52,465 bases of DNA from positions 1 to 52,465 of the forward strand of contig JAAOMT010000270.1 in assembly GCA_016748015.1 (NCBI GenBank). Direction: 5' to 3'. Positions 25,640-37,284 of this stretch are shown piece by piece. The DNA is from Geosiphon pyriformis (taxonomy: Eukaryota; Glomeromycota; Glomeromycetes; Archaeosporales; Geosiphonaceae). How positions within the stretch are numbered: the first letter of the stretch is position 1; each line of letters begins with the position of its first letter. Both the position numbers and the translations under genes were made by a program. The notes under the pieces were generated by a model, which saw only the letters and a list, made by a program, of their open reading frames with translations, did not search any database and had not been told where the DNA came from.

Positions 25640-25866
25640 TTTAATCATTTTTGTGATGTTGTTAATGTTGTTTTGCTGTCAATTTTATTGTTAATAAAAC
25701 TAGTAAATTCTAGATAAACTAATTTATTTTCGAAGTATTTTTTTATATTTTGAATTATTATTGTTGTTGAATTTATAATAAAATAGCCAATTCTGTGTGA
25801 ATTACTTTGTATTGTTACTTTGCGATAAAATTTAATTTTTTTACAGAAATTTTCATCTGTAAGCTT
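25640..25866 (-). repeat. Inverted homologue of the segment at 31561-31785
   Basis: Read on the minus strand from 25866, the sequence starts AAGCTTACAGATGAAAATTT and then contains CGCAAAGTAACAATAC, AGAATTGGCTATTTTATTAT and GACAGCAAAACAACATTAAC. The same order of blocks appears at 31561 onward on the plus strand. This copy is open for about 73 codons on the minus strand (containing SHRIGYFIINSTTIIIQNIK), whereas the plus copy carries several TAA/TAG stops in the matching frame. It is probably part of a mobile element; the protein is not identified. Confidence 0.65.
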
Positions 25867-27316
25867 CTTAATAATATATAATTATTTTGCTGTAAAAGTC
25901 AAAAAGTCTCAATTATAAATTATCCAATAATATTAGAAAAATAATTAAAATAAAAAAAAATGCAGAGGAAATTGTTTTTGGTCTAAACCTAAAATTAACT
26001 AAGTAATTACTAAAATTAGTAGCTAAGCAATTTTAGAATATTAGTTAAAATTTTAAATTTTAAACAGCAATACTTTTAAAAAAAGTTTGGATTTCAAAGT
26101 AAATTTTATTTAATTGCTTTTTTGTAACTAAATTGATTATTTTGAGCTAATATAATTTCTAAGAAAATTAGTTCTAGTTAAAATATTTTTTTTGAAAAAA
26201 AAAGTTCTTTATTTATACAACTTATTATAATACTATTCTATAATTTTGTATTTTTGCTAATATTTTGATAAATTAAAAATATATTTTGATAAACTACAAG
26301 TTGTTTTTATAAACTATTAAATATTTTAGTAAACTGTTAAATATTTCGTCGAATGTAATTTTATTTAAATAATAGTTAGTATTGTTTTTATATTTTTAAA
26401 GATAATAAAAAGTTTTTTTTGCATATTTTTCTAGTTTTTAATAAATTTTATAATGATTAATGTAAAATTATATGTCTATTAATAATTGGTATATTGTCAA
26501 AATTTTTTGAAAAATTTTTTTTGTAAATTTTGGGACTTTTTTGGCTTTTAAGAAATATTAAATTTGTTTATTAATGTAAAAATTAAGTTTTGATTTAGCT
26601 AAAAAACAGTTGTTTGTTAATTCCAAATTTTTTAAATAATATTTGTATTTTGATTTTGTCACTTTTGTTAATTATTAATAATAGTAATTATTTTTTGTAA
26701 ATTATATCTTACAAAAAACACTAAGTATTAGAAATAATTTTTTGAGTTATGTTTTATAATTCAATACGATAATTTTTTAATATATTTTGAAGGTTTTAAT
26801 AGATCCAAAGATTTTAGCTTTGAATTTTTTATATAAAATACAAAGATTCATAATTTAGTAACTAATAATACTTGGTATCTTATTTTTTAACATAAAAGCT
26901 GATTTATTTTAATGTTTTTTACTTATTTAGTAAATATTTAACTTTTAATAAGTTAAAATATGTTTATATTTTTATCCTTTACTAAATAACTTTAATATTA
27001 TAATCTTAGTATTTATTCTTTAATCAATTAGTTTATTAATAAAATAATACAATAAATAAAAAATCAATTAGTCAAATAAAAATTAATATTTTATTAATAA
27101 TTATAATTAAGAGTTATTAATTTAATATAATAATATTTATAAAGTAATGTTTTTAGTATTTTTTGTTTTACAAACCAGGATAAATAAAATAAATATTTAA
27201 TAAAATAAATAAAATTTATGAAGTTTTGTTTAGTTTAATTAATAAGTTTATTTAATTATTGAGTTGTAATTTTAAGTTTTAAATTATTTAAAAAATTAGA
27301 ATTTAAGCTAAATTAA

Positions 27317-27740
27317 ATGTTTTTTTATTACTATTATATATATAAAATTTTAGTAATACAAAATATTCTGGTATTTTTATATTTTTTTGGTATTTCTAAA
27401 ATTTTTAGCACTTTTAATATTCTTAAATATTTTTGTGCATTTTTGAAATTTTTGGTATTATGTTATTTTTTTAGTTATATACTTAATTGGCTAATATATT
27501 ATATTATTATGATTAAATCTTCTACTTTTTAATTTGTATTTATTTACTTATTAATAATTAGTTATATGTATTAGTTACTAATATCATTAATTAACCATTT
27601 TATTTTTAAACTAGTCGTTAATGTAACTATTAACTTGATTAATAATTTAATTATTAACTTAATCATTAATCTAATCATTGACTTGATTATTGACCAAATT
27701 ATTGCTATAATTATTGACTTGATTATTAATTCTTTTTTAA
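27317..27740 (+). repeat. Copy 1 of a decayed direct repeat (partner 33018-33350)
   Basis: The stretch ending attattatgattaaatcttc followed by tactttttaa (about 27503-27532) and then gttatatgtattagttacta and actattaacttgattaat matches, block by block, the segment near 33200-33350. Both copies end a 71-codon open frame at the same point and continue into a field of ATTGACTTGATTATT-like short repeats, which is longest here (27610-27740). This copy has more A and T at the differing sites. Confidence 0.5.
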
Positions 27741-30700
27741 GAGTATATAAGCAAAAACTTTTAAAAGCAAAAAAAAGTATTTACACTCGAATTACATTCA
27801 AATTAATACTATAATATTAACTTTTTTATTTGACTTTTACTATTTCTTTTTTTTTTCTTTTTTTGATTGTATAATTGTTAGTTTTTACAAAGTATATTGA
27901 ATAAATGTTTACTAAAAAGTACAATTAATTCCTGATATTGAATTTTAAGAGTGTTGACATAAAGCATAGAATTATATTAGTGTATTATCTTTTGTTGACA
28001 GTATAGACTATTTTTTTATCTTTAAACTTTCTTGTTACTTTTTGAAAAGAATAACGACTAAGATATTTATAAAACTAATTTTGCACATTAAATTTTTACT
28101 AATTCAATTCACTTATTTAAGTTGAATTACTTTTTTTATTATATTATTGTTATACAATATTGTTTTTCTTTGCTATCTATTAGCTTATTAATTCGATTAT
28201 AATAATATAAAAATTATTACAATAATTTTTCAAATACATTATAGAATTAATTTTTAATAATTTATTAGCTTATCAAAAAAGCAAAAAAATTGCCAAACTT
28301 TATTGATTGTAATTAAGTAACTTAAAAAAAACTAAATATTATCTTAACCAACTTTTGTTATTTAACCAATAAAATTAATGTTTTAATATTTTTGTTTTTT
28401 ATAAAAAACTTAACCATATCATTAAAATTTTTAATTTATTAAAAACTTTTAGAAATTAACAAAAATTTTAAAAATTATTATTATATAAAAACATTAAAAT
28501 TTTTTTATTTTATTTATATTATTTTAAATATTAAAATTTAGACTATTTAGCTTTTGATTACAAGATATTTTTATTTTTTTCTTAAGGTTTTTAGTCTTAT
28601 TAAATTAATACAAATTTTATATTAAAGCTATTGTTTTTTTGCTCTTTTTTATTATTATTATTATTATTAATTCTGTTATTGGCTTTAAGTTGGTTTTTTT
28701 AAAATTTAAGCTATCTAAATTGGTTTTATTAATTAAATCTGTTATTAAATTTATTAGTGTTTTGGTTTTTTGTGTTATAAAATTAATTAATGTTTCTTTT
28801 TTTGAATATTAAAATAAAAAAATTGCACAATTAAAAAAAATTTTGGTATTATTAAAAGAGTTATTAATAATTTAAGCAAAGAATAATAAATTTAATATAA
28901 AATATAATGTAAATAATAATAATGCTATATTTAACATAAAAAACTCAAAATATTTTGTAAATAAAATTTTTTTAGTAAAGTTTTAAACTTCTAATATCAA
29001 ATTAAATACATATATAATTGTTATATAATTAACTAATTTAATTTTAATGATAATTTTTGGTTATTATGCAAAATATGACTGTTTTAAGTAACTTTGCTTT
29101 TATAACTTTAATGTAATTTAGTTTAAACTGAACTTATATTTGATTAAATATAAAAATATATAAGTTTTATTTTTTTTAAAACTTATTTTATGATTATATT
29201 ATAATAAATAATAATTAAATTTCATATATTAATTAAAAAAATAGATACAGTACAGAACAAAATAATTTAACACTAAAAATAATTTTTAAAAAATTACTAC
29301 TAATTATTCAATTTTATCAAACAAAAAATATATTTTCATCAAAATATTTTTCTTTAACATAGGTATAATTTGGCTAGAATAATTTTTGAAAATAATTATC
29401 CAATTAAAAGTTTTAGTAATTTAAAGTTACTTTTTTTTTAAGTTTATTTTAATTTGGCTGAACAAGTAAAATAATTTTGATTGACTAAATTTTAATTCAC
29501 ATAATAGTTAATTATATGTTTATAATTAAAATGTATTTCTTAATTTACTTGAATTTTTAAAATAATATTAAAAAACAAACATGTATTTTAACTAGAAAAA
29601 AGTGCTTTTAATACTCAGCAATTTTTACAAAAAAACCTATTAGCACAATTTATAATTGAGCTGAATAGCATAAAAAACATTGAAATATTGAAAATAATAT
29701 TGATATTAGTAATATTTAATTTTTAGAAGAAGTATTAATAAATAAATCAGAAGTAAAAATTATTAATTTTAAATTCAAGCAAATAATAAGTCAAAAACAA
29801 CCATTTGTTTATACAAACAATTCTGAAAGATCATATTGATAAAAACAGACCAAAAACAGACAAACTATTATAAAAACAATTTGTATTACCAATTTTTTTT
29901 CAAAATTGCAAAAAATAATAATAATAATAATGAAGATAAAGATAAAGATATAGATGATAATAAAAATAATAAAAATAATGAAAATGAAGATAAAAATAAA
30001 AATAAAAATGAAGATGATTAGAAAGAAAATATTAAAAACACAATTGAAAAAATTAATAAATAACAAAAAACCAAAAAAAGTTGAACTAGTGCAATATCAA
30101 TCTGTTATTTGGTATTTGTATCTTTTAAAAAATAGAGAAAAAAATAAGATTTTAGTAAACAATTGCAACAATTTATAAAAAAGACAAATATCGTGTTCAA
30201 TATATAAAAAAATAGGCAACAATATGCTTAGAAAATAATAATTATTTTGTACTAATATTATTATTATAGATAAAACATTATTTCAATATTTTCAAGAAAA
30301 ACACTTATTTAAATCTCTGTTTTATGATGAAATTGTATTTATATATATGACAGCTTATTTTCGATCAACAAAATTTAAATTAAATCCTTACCTAGTAAAA
30401 CAATATCTTGAGAAAAAATTTTTTTAACCTTAGATTCAACATGCTACAAACAATTAGTATTCGGACAGCATAAAAATAGATGTATTATTTTAGTTGTTTA
30501 TACAAGTGATATTAAAAAAATTTATATTAATAGTTATAAGCATTCTGATATAATTATATATCAAAATTAATATTTAAGACAAATTTCTAAGTTAAAACTA
30601 TTGATGCCCAAATAGCTTGATAAAAAATATATAATAAAAATACTGCTTGACTTGCATTCAAATCAAAAATCACATATTTTAATAATATATGATGAATTAA

Positions 30701-31504
30701 TATTTTTTACTTATAATAAAATATATGCTTTCTGGAGACCATATAGAGAACAACTATTAAGAAAAAAAGGTATGAATACAGACTTAAATATTAGTAAATT
30801 TTTGACAGAAAAAATTAAGTAGTTAAAAGATAATAAAAAAAAAACACAAATAATTATAGCATTGAATACAAATCATAATAAGTATTAGTATAGTAAAAAA
30901 CTGTTAGTTTAAGTATATAAATCAATTACTATCTTTGAAAAAACACACTTGAAAGCTATTAAAATATAGGTGTTTAATAATTCAATAATTTATACAGCAA
31001 TAGTATCAAATTTATTAAATACAAAAAAATAAATATATATCCTAAAGATTAATAGCCAAAAATATACTCTAATATATAAAATGATCACATTTTTATCAGC
31101 CAAAATTTGAAATATTAATTAGCACAAAATTATCTCTATAATTCTTATTAATTAACATATATTATTTTTCAAATTTATTATTATTATCTTATCAAATTAT
31201 TCAAATTATTATTCAATTAATAATCTAATTTATATAAAACACAAATGTAACCAAATTATAATGATTAGATTATATAATACACTAAACTATATAACAGTCA
31301 AAATTCGCCAAAATAACTTGTAATTTAACAAAATATATTTTTAATTCACCAAAAAATTAGAAAAAAAAAGTATTAAATCATAAAATAGTACTATAACTAA
31401 TTGTATAAAAGAAAAACATTTTTCTTTAAAAAAATATATCTTCTACTAGATATCTTTTTTTATATTTTCTTTATTTTTTTATATTATTAAGTGGTTTACA
31501 GTCA

Positions 31505-31620
31505 AAATTTTTTATAAAAGAGTTAACTTTTACTGTAAAGTAACTACACATTATTTTAAAAAGCTTATATATGAAAATTTTTTATAAAAAAATTAACATT
31601 TACTGCAAAGTAACTATACT
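31505..31620 (+). repeat. Imperfect tandem duplication, unit about 70 bp
   Basis: The block aaaattttttataaaagagt with aactacaca is repeated about 70 bp later as aaaattttttataaaaaaat with aactatact; both contain actg(t/c)aaagtaact. The duplication sits at the start of the segment related to 25640-25866. Confidence 0.65.
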
Positions 31621-31785
31621 AATAATTGGCAGAAAATTGGTTATTTCATTATAAGTCCAATAGTATACACAGTCTAAAATATAGAGAAATACTTTAGAAA
31701 AAAAATTAGCTTATTGAAAATTTAACAGTTTTTATTAGCAGCAGAATTAACAGCAAAATAGCATTAACAACATTAAAAAATAAGT
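31561..31785 (+). repeat. Plus-strand partner of the inverted segment at 25640-25866
   Basis: It begins aagcttatatatgaaaattt and carries the same ordered blocks as the minus-strand copy, for example ctgcaaagtaactatact, aaattggttatttcattata and aacagcaaaatagcattaac. It lies between the second Asp region and the C-terminal part of the transposase relic, where family members normally have only a short linker, so it probably inserted there. Confidence 0.65.
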
Positions 31786-33017
31786 AAAAAAATCTTCAGT
31801 AACAATGTTTAAAATATGGTTTTTCTTCTTGATTATTCAAAAGAAAAATTATGAGACTAAGTAAAAGATAAAAGTTATTTTGCGAAAACAGAGATTATGG
31901 CAAAAAAGATTTGTGACAAACTGTTAAAGATATAAGAACAAAAAAGAAAATAATATTGAAATGGTAAAATGTTGTGTTTATTGAATATTGGCTAATTAAT
32001 CAGATTTTTAAGTACAACAAAGATTAATACAAGAAGAATTGGAAAAAAAGGACACAAAGTAATTTTTTATCTCAAGTTCTATTAGAAACTTAATTATATA
32101 AAAATGTATTAAGATACCGTAAAAACATATACATAACAAATTTGTAATTATTTCTGAATTGGCCTATATTATATTGTTCTTAAAGTTTTAGATTCAATTT
32201 TTAATAAAGCATATTTATGCATATATTAGACTGAGTTTTTGGTAGATAGATACATATTTAAATAGACTAACTGAAACAGCAGCTAAATATACTGTTTGCA
32301 AATAAAAGAGGTTGTTGAAATGTTTCTTAACTAAAAAGTTAATAATACACAGCATATTGCTCATTATATTATTTTTGAAATATAGCCTTTATGTTTGTTT
32401 CACTTAGTATATACATATTATAACATGTTTCGTTTCTAACATAGAAGATGAATTAAAAAAGTCTTATTCTGCCACACTATTTTTATAACTTATCTTAAGA
32501 GACTATCCAAGTACTTATTTTGTTTTTGTTATTTTAGTTTTACTCTTCGAAAATCAAAATTTGGAAAAAAATTTATATTGTTGTACAGTTATATAATAAA
32601 TTTTATTGAAAGATCAAAATATCACATACTTATGCAAAATTTTGAAATTTGGCTATTTATATAAAGGAAGTATTAAGTTATGTTGTCTTGCATTGTATAT
32701 ATATTATTTTTTTAAAACTTTAAAACATAAAAAAATAAAAAAATATTAAATTTTTAAACAAAATTGCAATTATTTATAATTATTTTGAAAACTATATAAG
32801 CTTTATATATTTTTAAATTTTTAAGTTTTAACAAAATAATACAATTTTATATAAAAAAATTAGTTTTTATTTTATTTTAAACTTTTTATTTAAACAGATT
32901 TTTAATATTAATTAATATTTTATTACTAGTTAAAAGAAACAATTTTTATTTTGCAAAAATATTTAATATTAAAATATATTTTATATAATATGTTTAAATG
33001 TCCCAAGAATTTTAAAT

Positions 33018-33350
33018 ATGACAAAAAAAACCAAAACACTTGTACAAAAGTTTGGTCTTTTAAACTCAAAATTAATATTACCACAGTTATTATACATTTT
33101 ATTAGCCAAAAATTTTAGCAAATTAGCTAGCTTCAAAATAGAAACTTCACAACTTTTTTTAAATAATTTTATTTTGCTAGAGTTCAATTCTTTTGGAGGA
33201 GATAATATTATGGTTGAAACTTTTACTTTTTAGTTATTATTTATTATTTAGTCAGAGCTAGTCATATGTATTAGACACTAATTTTATTATTTAGCCACTC
33301 TATTTTAGAATTAGTTATTGATATAATTATTGACTTGATTAATGTATTTC
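33018..33350 (+). repeat. Copy 2 of a decayed direct repeat (partner 27317-27740)
   Basis: A 71-codon open frame (33018-33233) ends FGGDNIMVETFTF, where the partner copy ends with IIMIKSSTF in the same place. The following gtcatatgtattagacacta and attattgacttgattaatg correspond to blocks in the partner. This copy is less A+T-shifted. The frame has no recognised domain; it may be the end of a mobile-element gene. Confidence 0.5.
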
Positions 33351-33404
33351 TTGTTTAATAAATTTTTTGTGTTAATTATAAACCAGGTCTTCAAAATCAG
33401 CAAC

Positions 33405-33617
33405 TGAAAACTCGATTTCTCCTTGCAATTCATTCCAAAAGATATTAAACTTTTTGACTATAAACAATTTAATAGCATCGAAAAAGTTGGAAAGAGTGAA
33501 TTGGGAAAATTTAGTGCCAAGTTGATAAGAGGTAGTAATTTGCAATTTGAATTGAAATATTTAAAACAACCGGTGAAAAGTTATATATCTAAGTTGACAA
33601 ATTTTATTAAAATATAG
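33405..33617 (+). pseudogene. Kinase-like N-lobe fragment
   Basis: One frame reads IPKDIKLFDYKQFNSIEKVG, then KSELGKFSAKLIRGSNLQFE and LKYLKQPVKSYISKLTNFIK, ending at TAG 33615-33617. The pattern of a short hydrophobic lead, a Gly-loop-like stretch and a strand with LK matches the start of the tyrosine-kinase-like domains that are abundant in glomeromycete genomes. The glycine loop is eroded (VGKSELGKF instead of a GxGxxG-type loop) and the alanine before the catalytic Lys is Glu (FELKYL). The rest of the kinase is absent. Its position just after the direct-repeat copy suggests it was cut by rearrangement. It cannot encode an active kinase. Confidence 0.6.
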
Positions 33618-35397
33618 TGTATATTATCAGTTACAAAGTATATTTATTATAGAAAATAACTCTTAAAATAACTTTGATTTATAAAAATGCAATTTTTAAT
33701 GTTTTGAAATTTTTGGTGTCACAAAAACCTTGGGAAAGATAGTTTTAAAGTCGATATATAAAACACATTTTTGGATTTCAATTTTAATATCGAAGTAAGT
33801 TCTCAAATTGCAATAGATTGAAATATATACATGCTGAATTTAAGTTAAAGTAAGCAAATAGGAAGAGTTTAGGTAGTATTTATACAATCTTTATAAATTA
33901 TTAATTAATTAATATAATGCCGTTATATTTTTCTCTTGCTTTCGCGAATAAATTTTCAAAAAATATTAACTTGTTTATTTTACAACTATTTAAGAATGGG
34001 AAAATATTTTTGAGAAATAAAAGTTTTTGTTTTTACAATATTTTTATTAATGTTTTCTATCAAATTAAATTTCATAAACTTAGAATTTTTATTATGTTTA
34101 AGTTTGGTTTGCAATAGTTTTTCGCTCATAATTTTATACTGCCAGTTCATCATAAATTTTTATTATTCAACTCGCATAGGAATAATTTTAATTAAGCGAA
34201 TTTTGGTGATTATCAACATATTAATTGATAAATTTTATTCACAAGAAATAAATTTATAAAAGGTTTTATATTTTATTGTTTTACTGAGCAAAAAATTTAA
34301 TAAATAAAACCGTTTAACGTAAAAATATAAATTCTATTTATTAGGTTTTAGTCCCATATTGTAATATTTTCTTAATGAAATTAATTATATTCATATATCA
34401 TTCAAGAGAAAATTATTACTCAAATCTCTAACTCAAAATGGTGGCCATAAACCCTTGGAAGAATTTTACAATGAGTTGCAAATAGTATCATTAATTTTTA
34501 TTCCTCTAAAGATATTAATGGCTGAAATGAATAAAAATGTCAACCATATTCTTCAATATCTTTTTGCTATTTTTAATCTGAAATAGAAAGTAGAGTTTAA
34601 GTTTTGATTAGCGATAAAAAGACCAAAGTTAATTAAAATTAACATAATTAAAATAATTATTCGGATGAATTTATAAATATTAATAATTGGTTTACTTAAT
34701 CAATAATATTGAATCAACAAGTAAAATATTAAAGATTTTAATGTAAAATAAATCTCTTTAAACTATTCTGCAACAATATCTTTATAAATTTGTTGCTACT
34801 TCTTTTTCTTGTTCTTCCCTCTCCAAACTAGTTTTTCTTTACAATTCATTTTACCATAATAAAATAAACTAATTACAATAATTCTAATTTTTATGCACAT
34901 TTTTTCAACTAAATAATTTAAAAAATTACACATTATAAATTTTCAATTAATTCGTAGATCCGATTATTAATACAATTAATTTCAAGATGCTTAAACTTTA
35001 TCAAGAATTTCTAAACTTTTAAAAATATAATCTATTTTAAAACACAGTAATATTAATTTTAACATATTTTAAATTAAATTAAGACTGCATATTGTATTAA
35101 TATATTTTGTTTTTTAATAAATAATCATAAATTTATAATTTTATTATAATACTACATTTTCTACTAACACATATTATTATAATATAAAAATACTATAATT
35201 TCATTTTTCTTAAACAATATTAGTTTTGAAAATATGGTTTAATTTATTTAAAATAAAATAAAATTTAATTCGCAAAATTAATTTATTTTAAGTGAAAGAT
35301 TTTAAATTAAAAATTATCTAAAAACTTTTTTATTATTAACAAATGAGTTTATTTCAAAAACAACATAATATAAATATTTTTAAGTCTTTAAATTTTT
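33618..35397. other. Non-coding stretch
   Basis: No gene recognised. Small hydrophobic open frames at 33917-34117 and 34050-34259 are Phe/Ile-rich and overlap each other. A 60-codon frame near 34400-34587 containing NGGHKPLEEFYNELQIVS has a more balanced composition and could be a relic, but nothing around it supports a gene. Confidence 0.45.
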
Positions 35398-36147
35398 TTA
35401 AAAATACATATAACGAAATTTATAAAATCTAATTTTTCGAATATGGAAATGGACATGATATAACAGGGAAATAGTTGTAATTAGTGTATCACATAAAAGA
35501 GTTTCTATAAATTTAGATGATAATTGTACAGGAGTTTCAGCTAATTGTAGATGAGAATATCTATGAATATTAGCTTTATCTCTAATAAGAACATTCGGAT
35601 GTAAAATATTCCCTGCTATTTGCACTCCAATCATTTCAAATTAATTTTTATTTGGTTTAAGAACTTAACAAACATAAAACATATCATCATTGATTTTTAA
35701 GTTCCTTCATTTAACAAGTTTGCAAATTCGGAATTGAAGATTGTATTAATTTAATGTCCTCGAAAAAGGATAAAAGTTCTTTTACAATGCTTGAAATTTT
35801 CTCTTCAAATTCTTTCAAGTTCCATTGTGAATAAGTTTTTGGGATAATATATTCTGGTAATCATGACCAATGAAATTTGATGCGAATTCTTGATATACTT
35901 TTTCAACTTTTGATGTAAGAATAGACTTCTTTTGCCGAATGGGTTTCTAATTAGAACATCAATAAAATGTTATGTTGCATATGTTCTAAAAAAAACCAAA
36001 TAAAGTCTTAAAGAGTAGTTTTCACATGTATATCATTACTAATAATTACATACCACAAAATGTCTTTTTACATTTGCTGGTAATCTTTCTATAAGTTCTG
36101 AATTGTTATTTGTAATTTGACTTGCTAAGAGATTTTTCCTGGCTAAT
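35398..36147 (-). pseudogene. Minus-strand multi-exon relic, unknown family
   Basis: Exon 36054-36147 encodes ARKNLLASQITNNNSELIER and LPANVKRHFV and ends at a GTATGT donor. A 68-nt intron follows, with acceptor TTTTTTTTAG. The next exon, from 35985, reads FIDVLIRNPFGKRS, then in another frame EKVYQEFASNFIGHDYQNIL, then, after a further shift, WNLKEFEEKISSIVKELLSF and FFEDIKLIQSSIPNLQTC to TAA at 35711. A separate open frame, 35398-35634, encodes MIGVQIAGNILHPNVLIRDK and more. Clean splice sites with at least two frame changes indicate a dead copy of a real gene. The style resembles hypothetical proteins common in Rhizophagus; no function is known to me. Confidence 0.6.
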
Positions 36148-36821
36148 TTTTTGAATAGGTATAATATTCACGGTGGAATAAAAATGCTGACACATGCAAT
36201 ATATAACACATGATTTCACATGCGCTAATAATCATGAGACAACATTTCCATGCGATAGAATTCGTTCACAATAATCCATTTGATTATATCTAGATCTTTA
36301 AACGATAATAAGAAGAAGAAGTAAAATGTTCTGCAAATATTTCCCCTTCCCAATTCTTTTATTATTCGTTGTCTGTTACTCTATTTTATTTCACAACGAA
36401 AAATATTTGTTTATGCTATTTATTTCCTTCCCTAATCAGGAAACTAATTAAAAAATAAATTATATTCCTGTTTGCTTGAACGTTCTCCATTAGTGGTGAG
36501 GGTCTTTTTGCTATTTTCCTTACAAATAAATCAGCTTTTACATCACTTTTACTGATTTGGAAAATATTTATGCTCTTATAAACAATTGGGTGGGGATTTA
36601 AATTCTAGCCCAATTGAAAAAGCAATTTCAATGAAAATAATAAAGAATTTCATTTCTGATTTCGATTAGTTTGAGAAAAGTTTGATTTTAACATTTATAA
36701 TTTTATTTTGTTCCTCTATGTCCACGTCAGAAATCTTAGTTTTTAAGATTGTTTCCACCATCAATGAAATGAACAACGGTAACCAACCCACCCGCCCAAT
36801 CAATTATTCAAAAGAATTTGA

Positions 36822-36834
36822 GGGGGGGGGGGGG
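36822..36834 (+). repeat. G13 homopolymer
   Basis: Thirteen consecutive G in a neighbourhood of mostly A and T. A second run of exactly thirteen G is at 41478-41490. Such runs are prone to slippage and to sequencing error. Confidence 0.9.
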
Positions 36835-36964
36835 AAATAGGCAAAAGAACAGCAAGAGTTGCTGTACAAGACAATATCAAATTAAAGCTCAGATTGGTAG
36901 CCTTTGTGATTTTATAAAGAAAAAATGTGCACAATTAGCATTTTATACTAAAAGATAAAATATG

Positions 36965-37284
36965 TTAGATATAATGTTTATTCTCAAAAGCAGCCATAAC
37001 TTTTTGTTCAAGTTCTTTTGTAGTATCGCGGTGAGCTGGAAAATATTGCCTTATAAATTTTCTCAACAAATTATGAATTATTATACTCTATATCATATTC
37101 ATTGTAAATAATATTTGGCAAGATAATTAATTTCAACTTTTAAATTTTCAAGAATATATAAAGAATCAAGATTTCTTTTTTTTAATCGGTATTTTTTTCC
37201 CAATGAACTTGGTTTTTTCAGTGTTCCAATATCCGAAAAAGCTAAAAAATCTTGTGGGGGTAATATAATTAATCTCATCAGCAA
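36965..37284 (-). pseudogene. Short minus-strand coding relic
   Basis: From ATG near 37278 one frame reads MRLIILPPQDFLAFSDIGTL and continues to a TGA at 37099-37101. In a second frame NEYDIEYNNS and FVEKIYKAIF follow, and a third gives PAHRDTTKELEQKVMAAFEN to TAA at 36965. Three successive readable frames on one strand suggest one broken gene. It could be the upstream part of the relic at 35398-36147, since strand and decay match, although 800 bp separate them. Family not recognised. Confidence 0.4.

Larger units (their letters stand above)
29836..32330 (+). mobile_element. Eroded DDE transposase gene
   Basis: Domain order survives although no frame is intact. An Asn/Lys/Asp-rich N terminus (29836-30021) leads to YQSVIWYLYLLKNREKNKIL near 30095 and FRSTKFKLNPYLVKQYLEKK near 30360. 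After a shift at a T-run near 30425 comes YKHSDIIIY, then the catalytic-core start IIYDELIFFTYNKIYAFWRP (30685 on), LLRKKG (30754-30771), ISKFLTEKIK, TIFEKTHLKAIKI and FNNS (30973-30984). The C-terminal part is LWQKRFVTNC near 31893, EELEKK near 32034 and LNYIKMY to 32109. It resembles the fungal transposases with the pattern HDEC...RKKG...SEF...FDNS...ELNFIEMYW. The second Asp is Asn (AAT) and the last Glu is Lys (AAA), and Gln and Trp codons are stops, so it is dead. About 600 bp between 31.1 and 31.85 kb seem inserted. Terminal repeats were not found. Confidence 0.75.
23800..33400. other. Extreme A+T block with decayed mobile elements
   Basis: Hand-counted lines 24301-24360 and 28501-28560 have 6 and 5 G+C in 60 bases, against 17 in 60 at 34801-34860. 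The plus strand is T-rich from about 24.6 to 29 kb and A-rich from about 29.6 to 32 kb, matching relic elements in opposite orientations. No intact gene is present. It contains a transposase relic, one inverted pair of related segments and one direct pair. The block could be old heterochromatin, a repeat graveyard or part of a regional centromere; the sequence alone does not decide. Confidence 0.7.

Noticed and set aside
29809-30066. Minus-strand frame of alternating Phe and Ile
   Set aside because: Reading of the complement of the Lys/Asp/Asn-rich N terminus of the transposase relic.
31561-31785. Segment as part of the transposase coding sequence
   Set aside because: Relatives have only a short linker at this point and the segment has its own inverted homologue at 25640-25866, so insertion is the better explanation.
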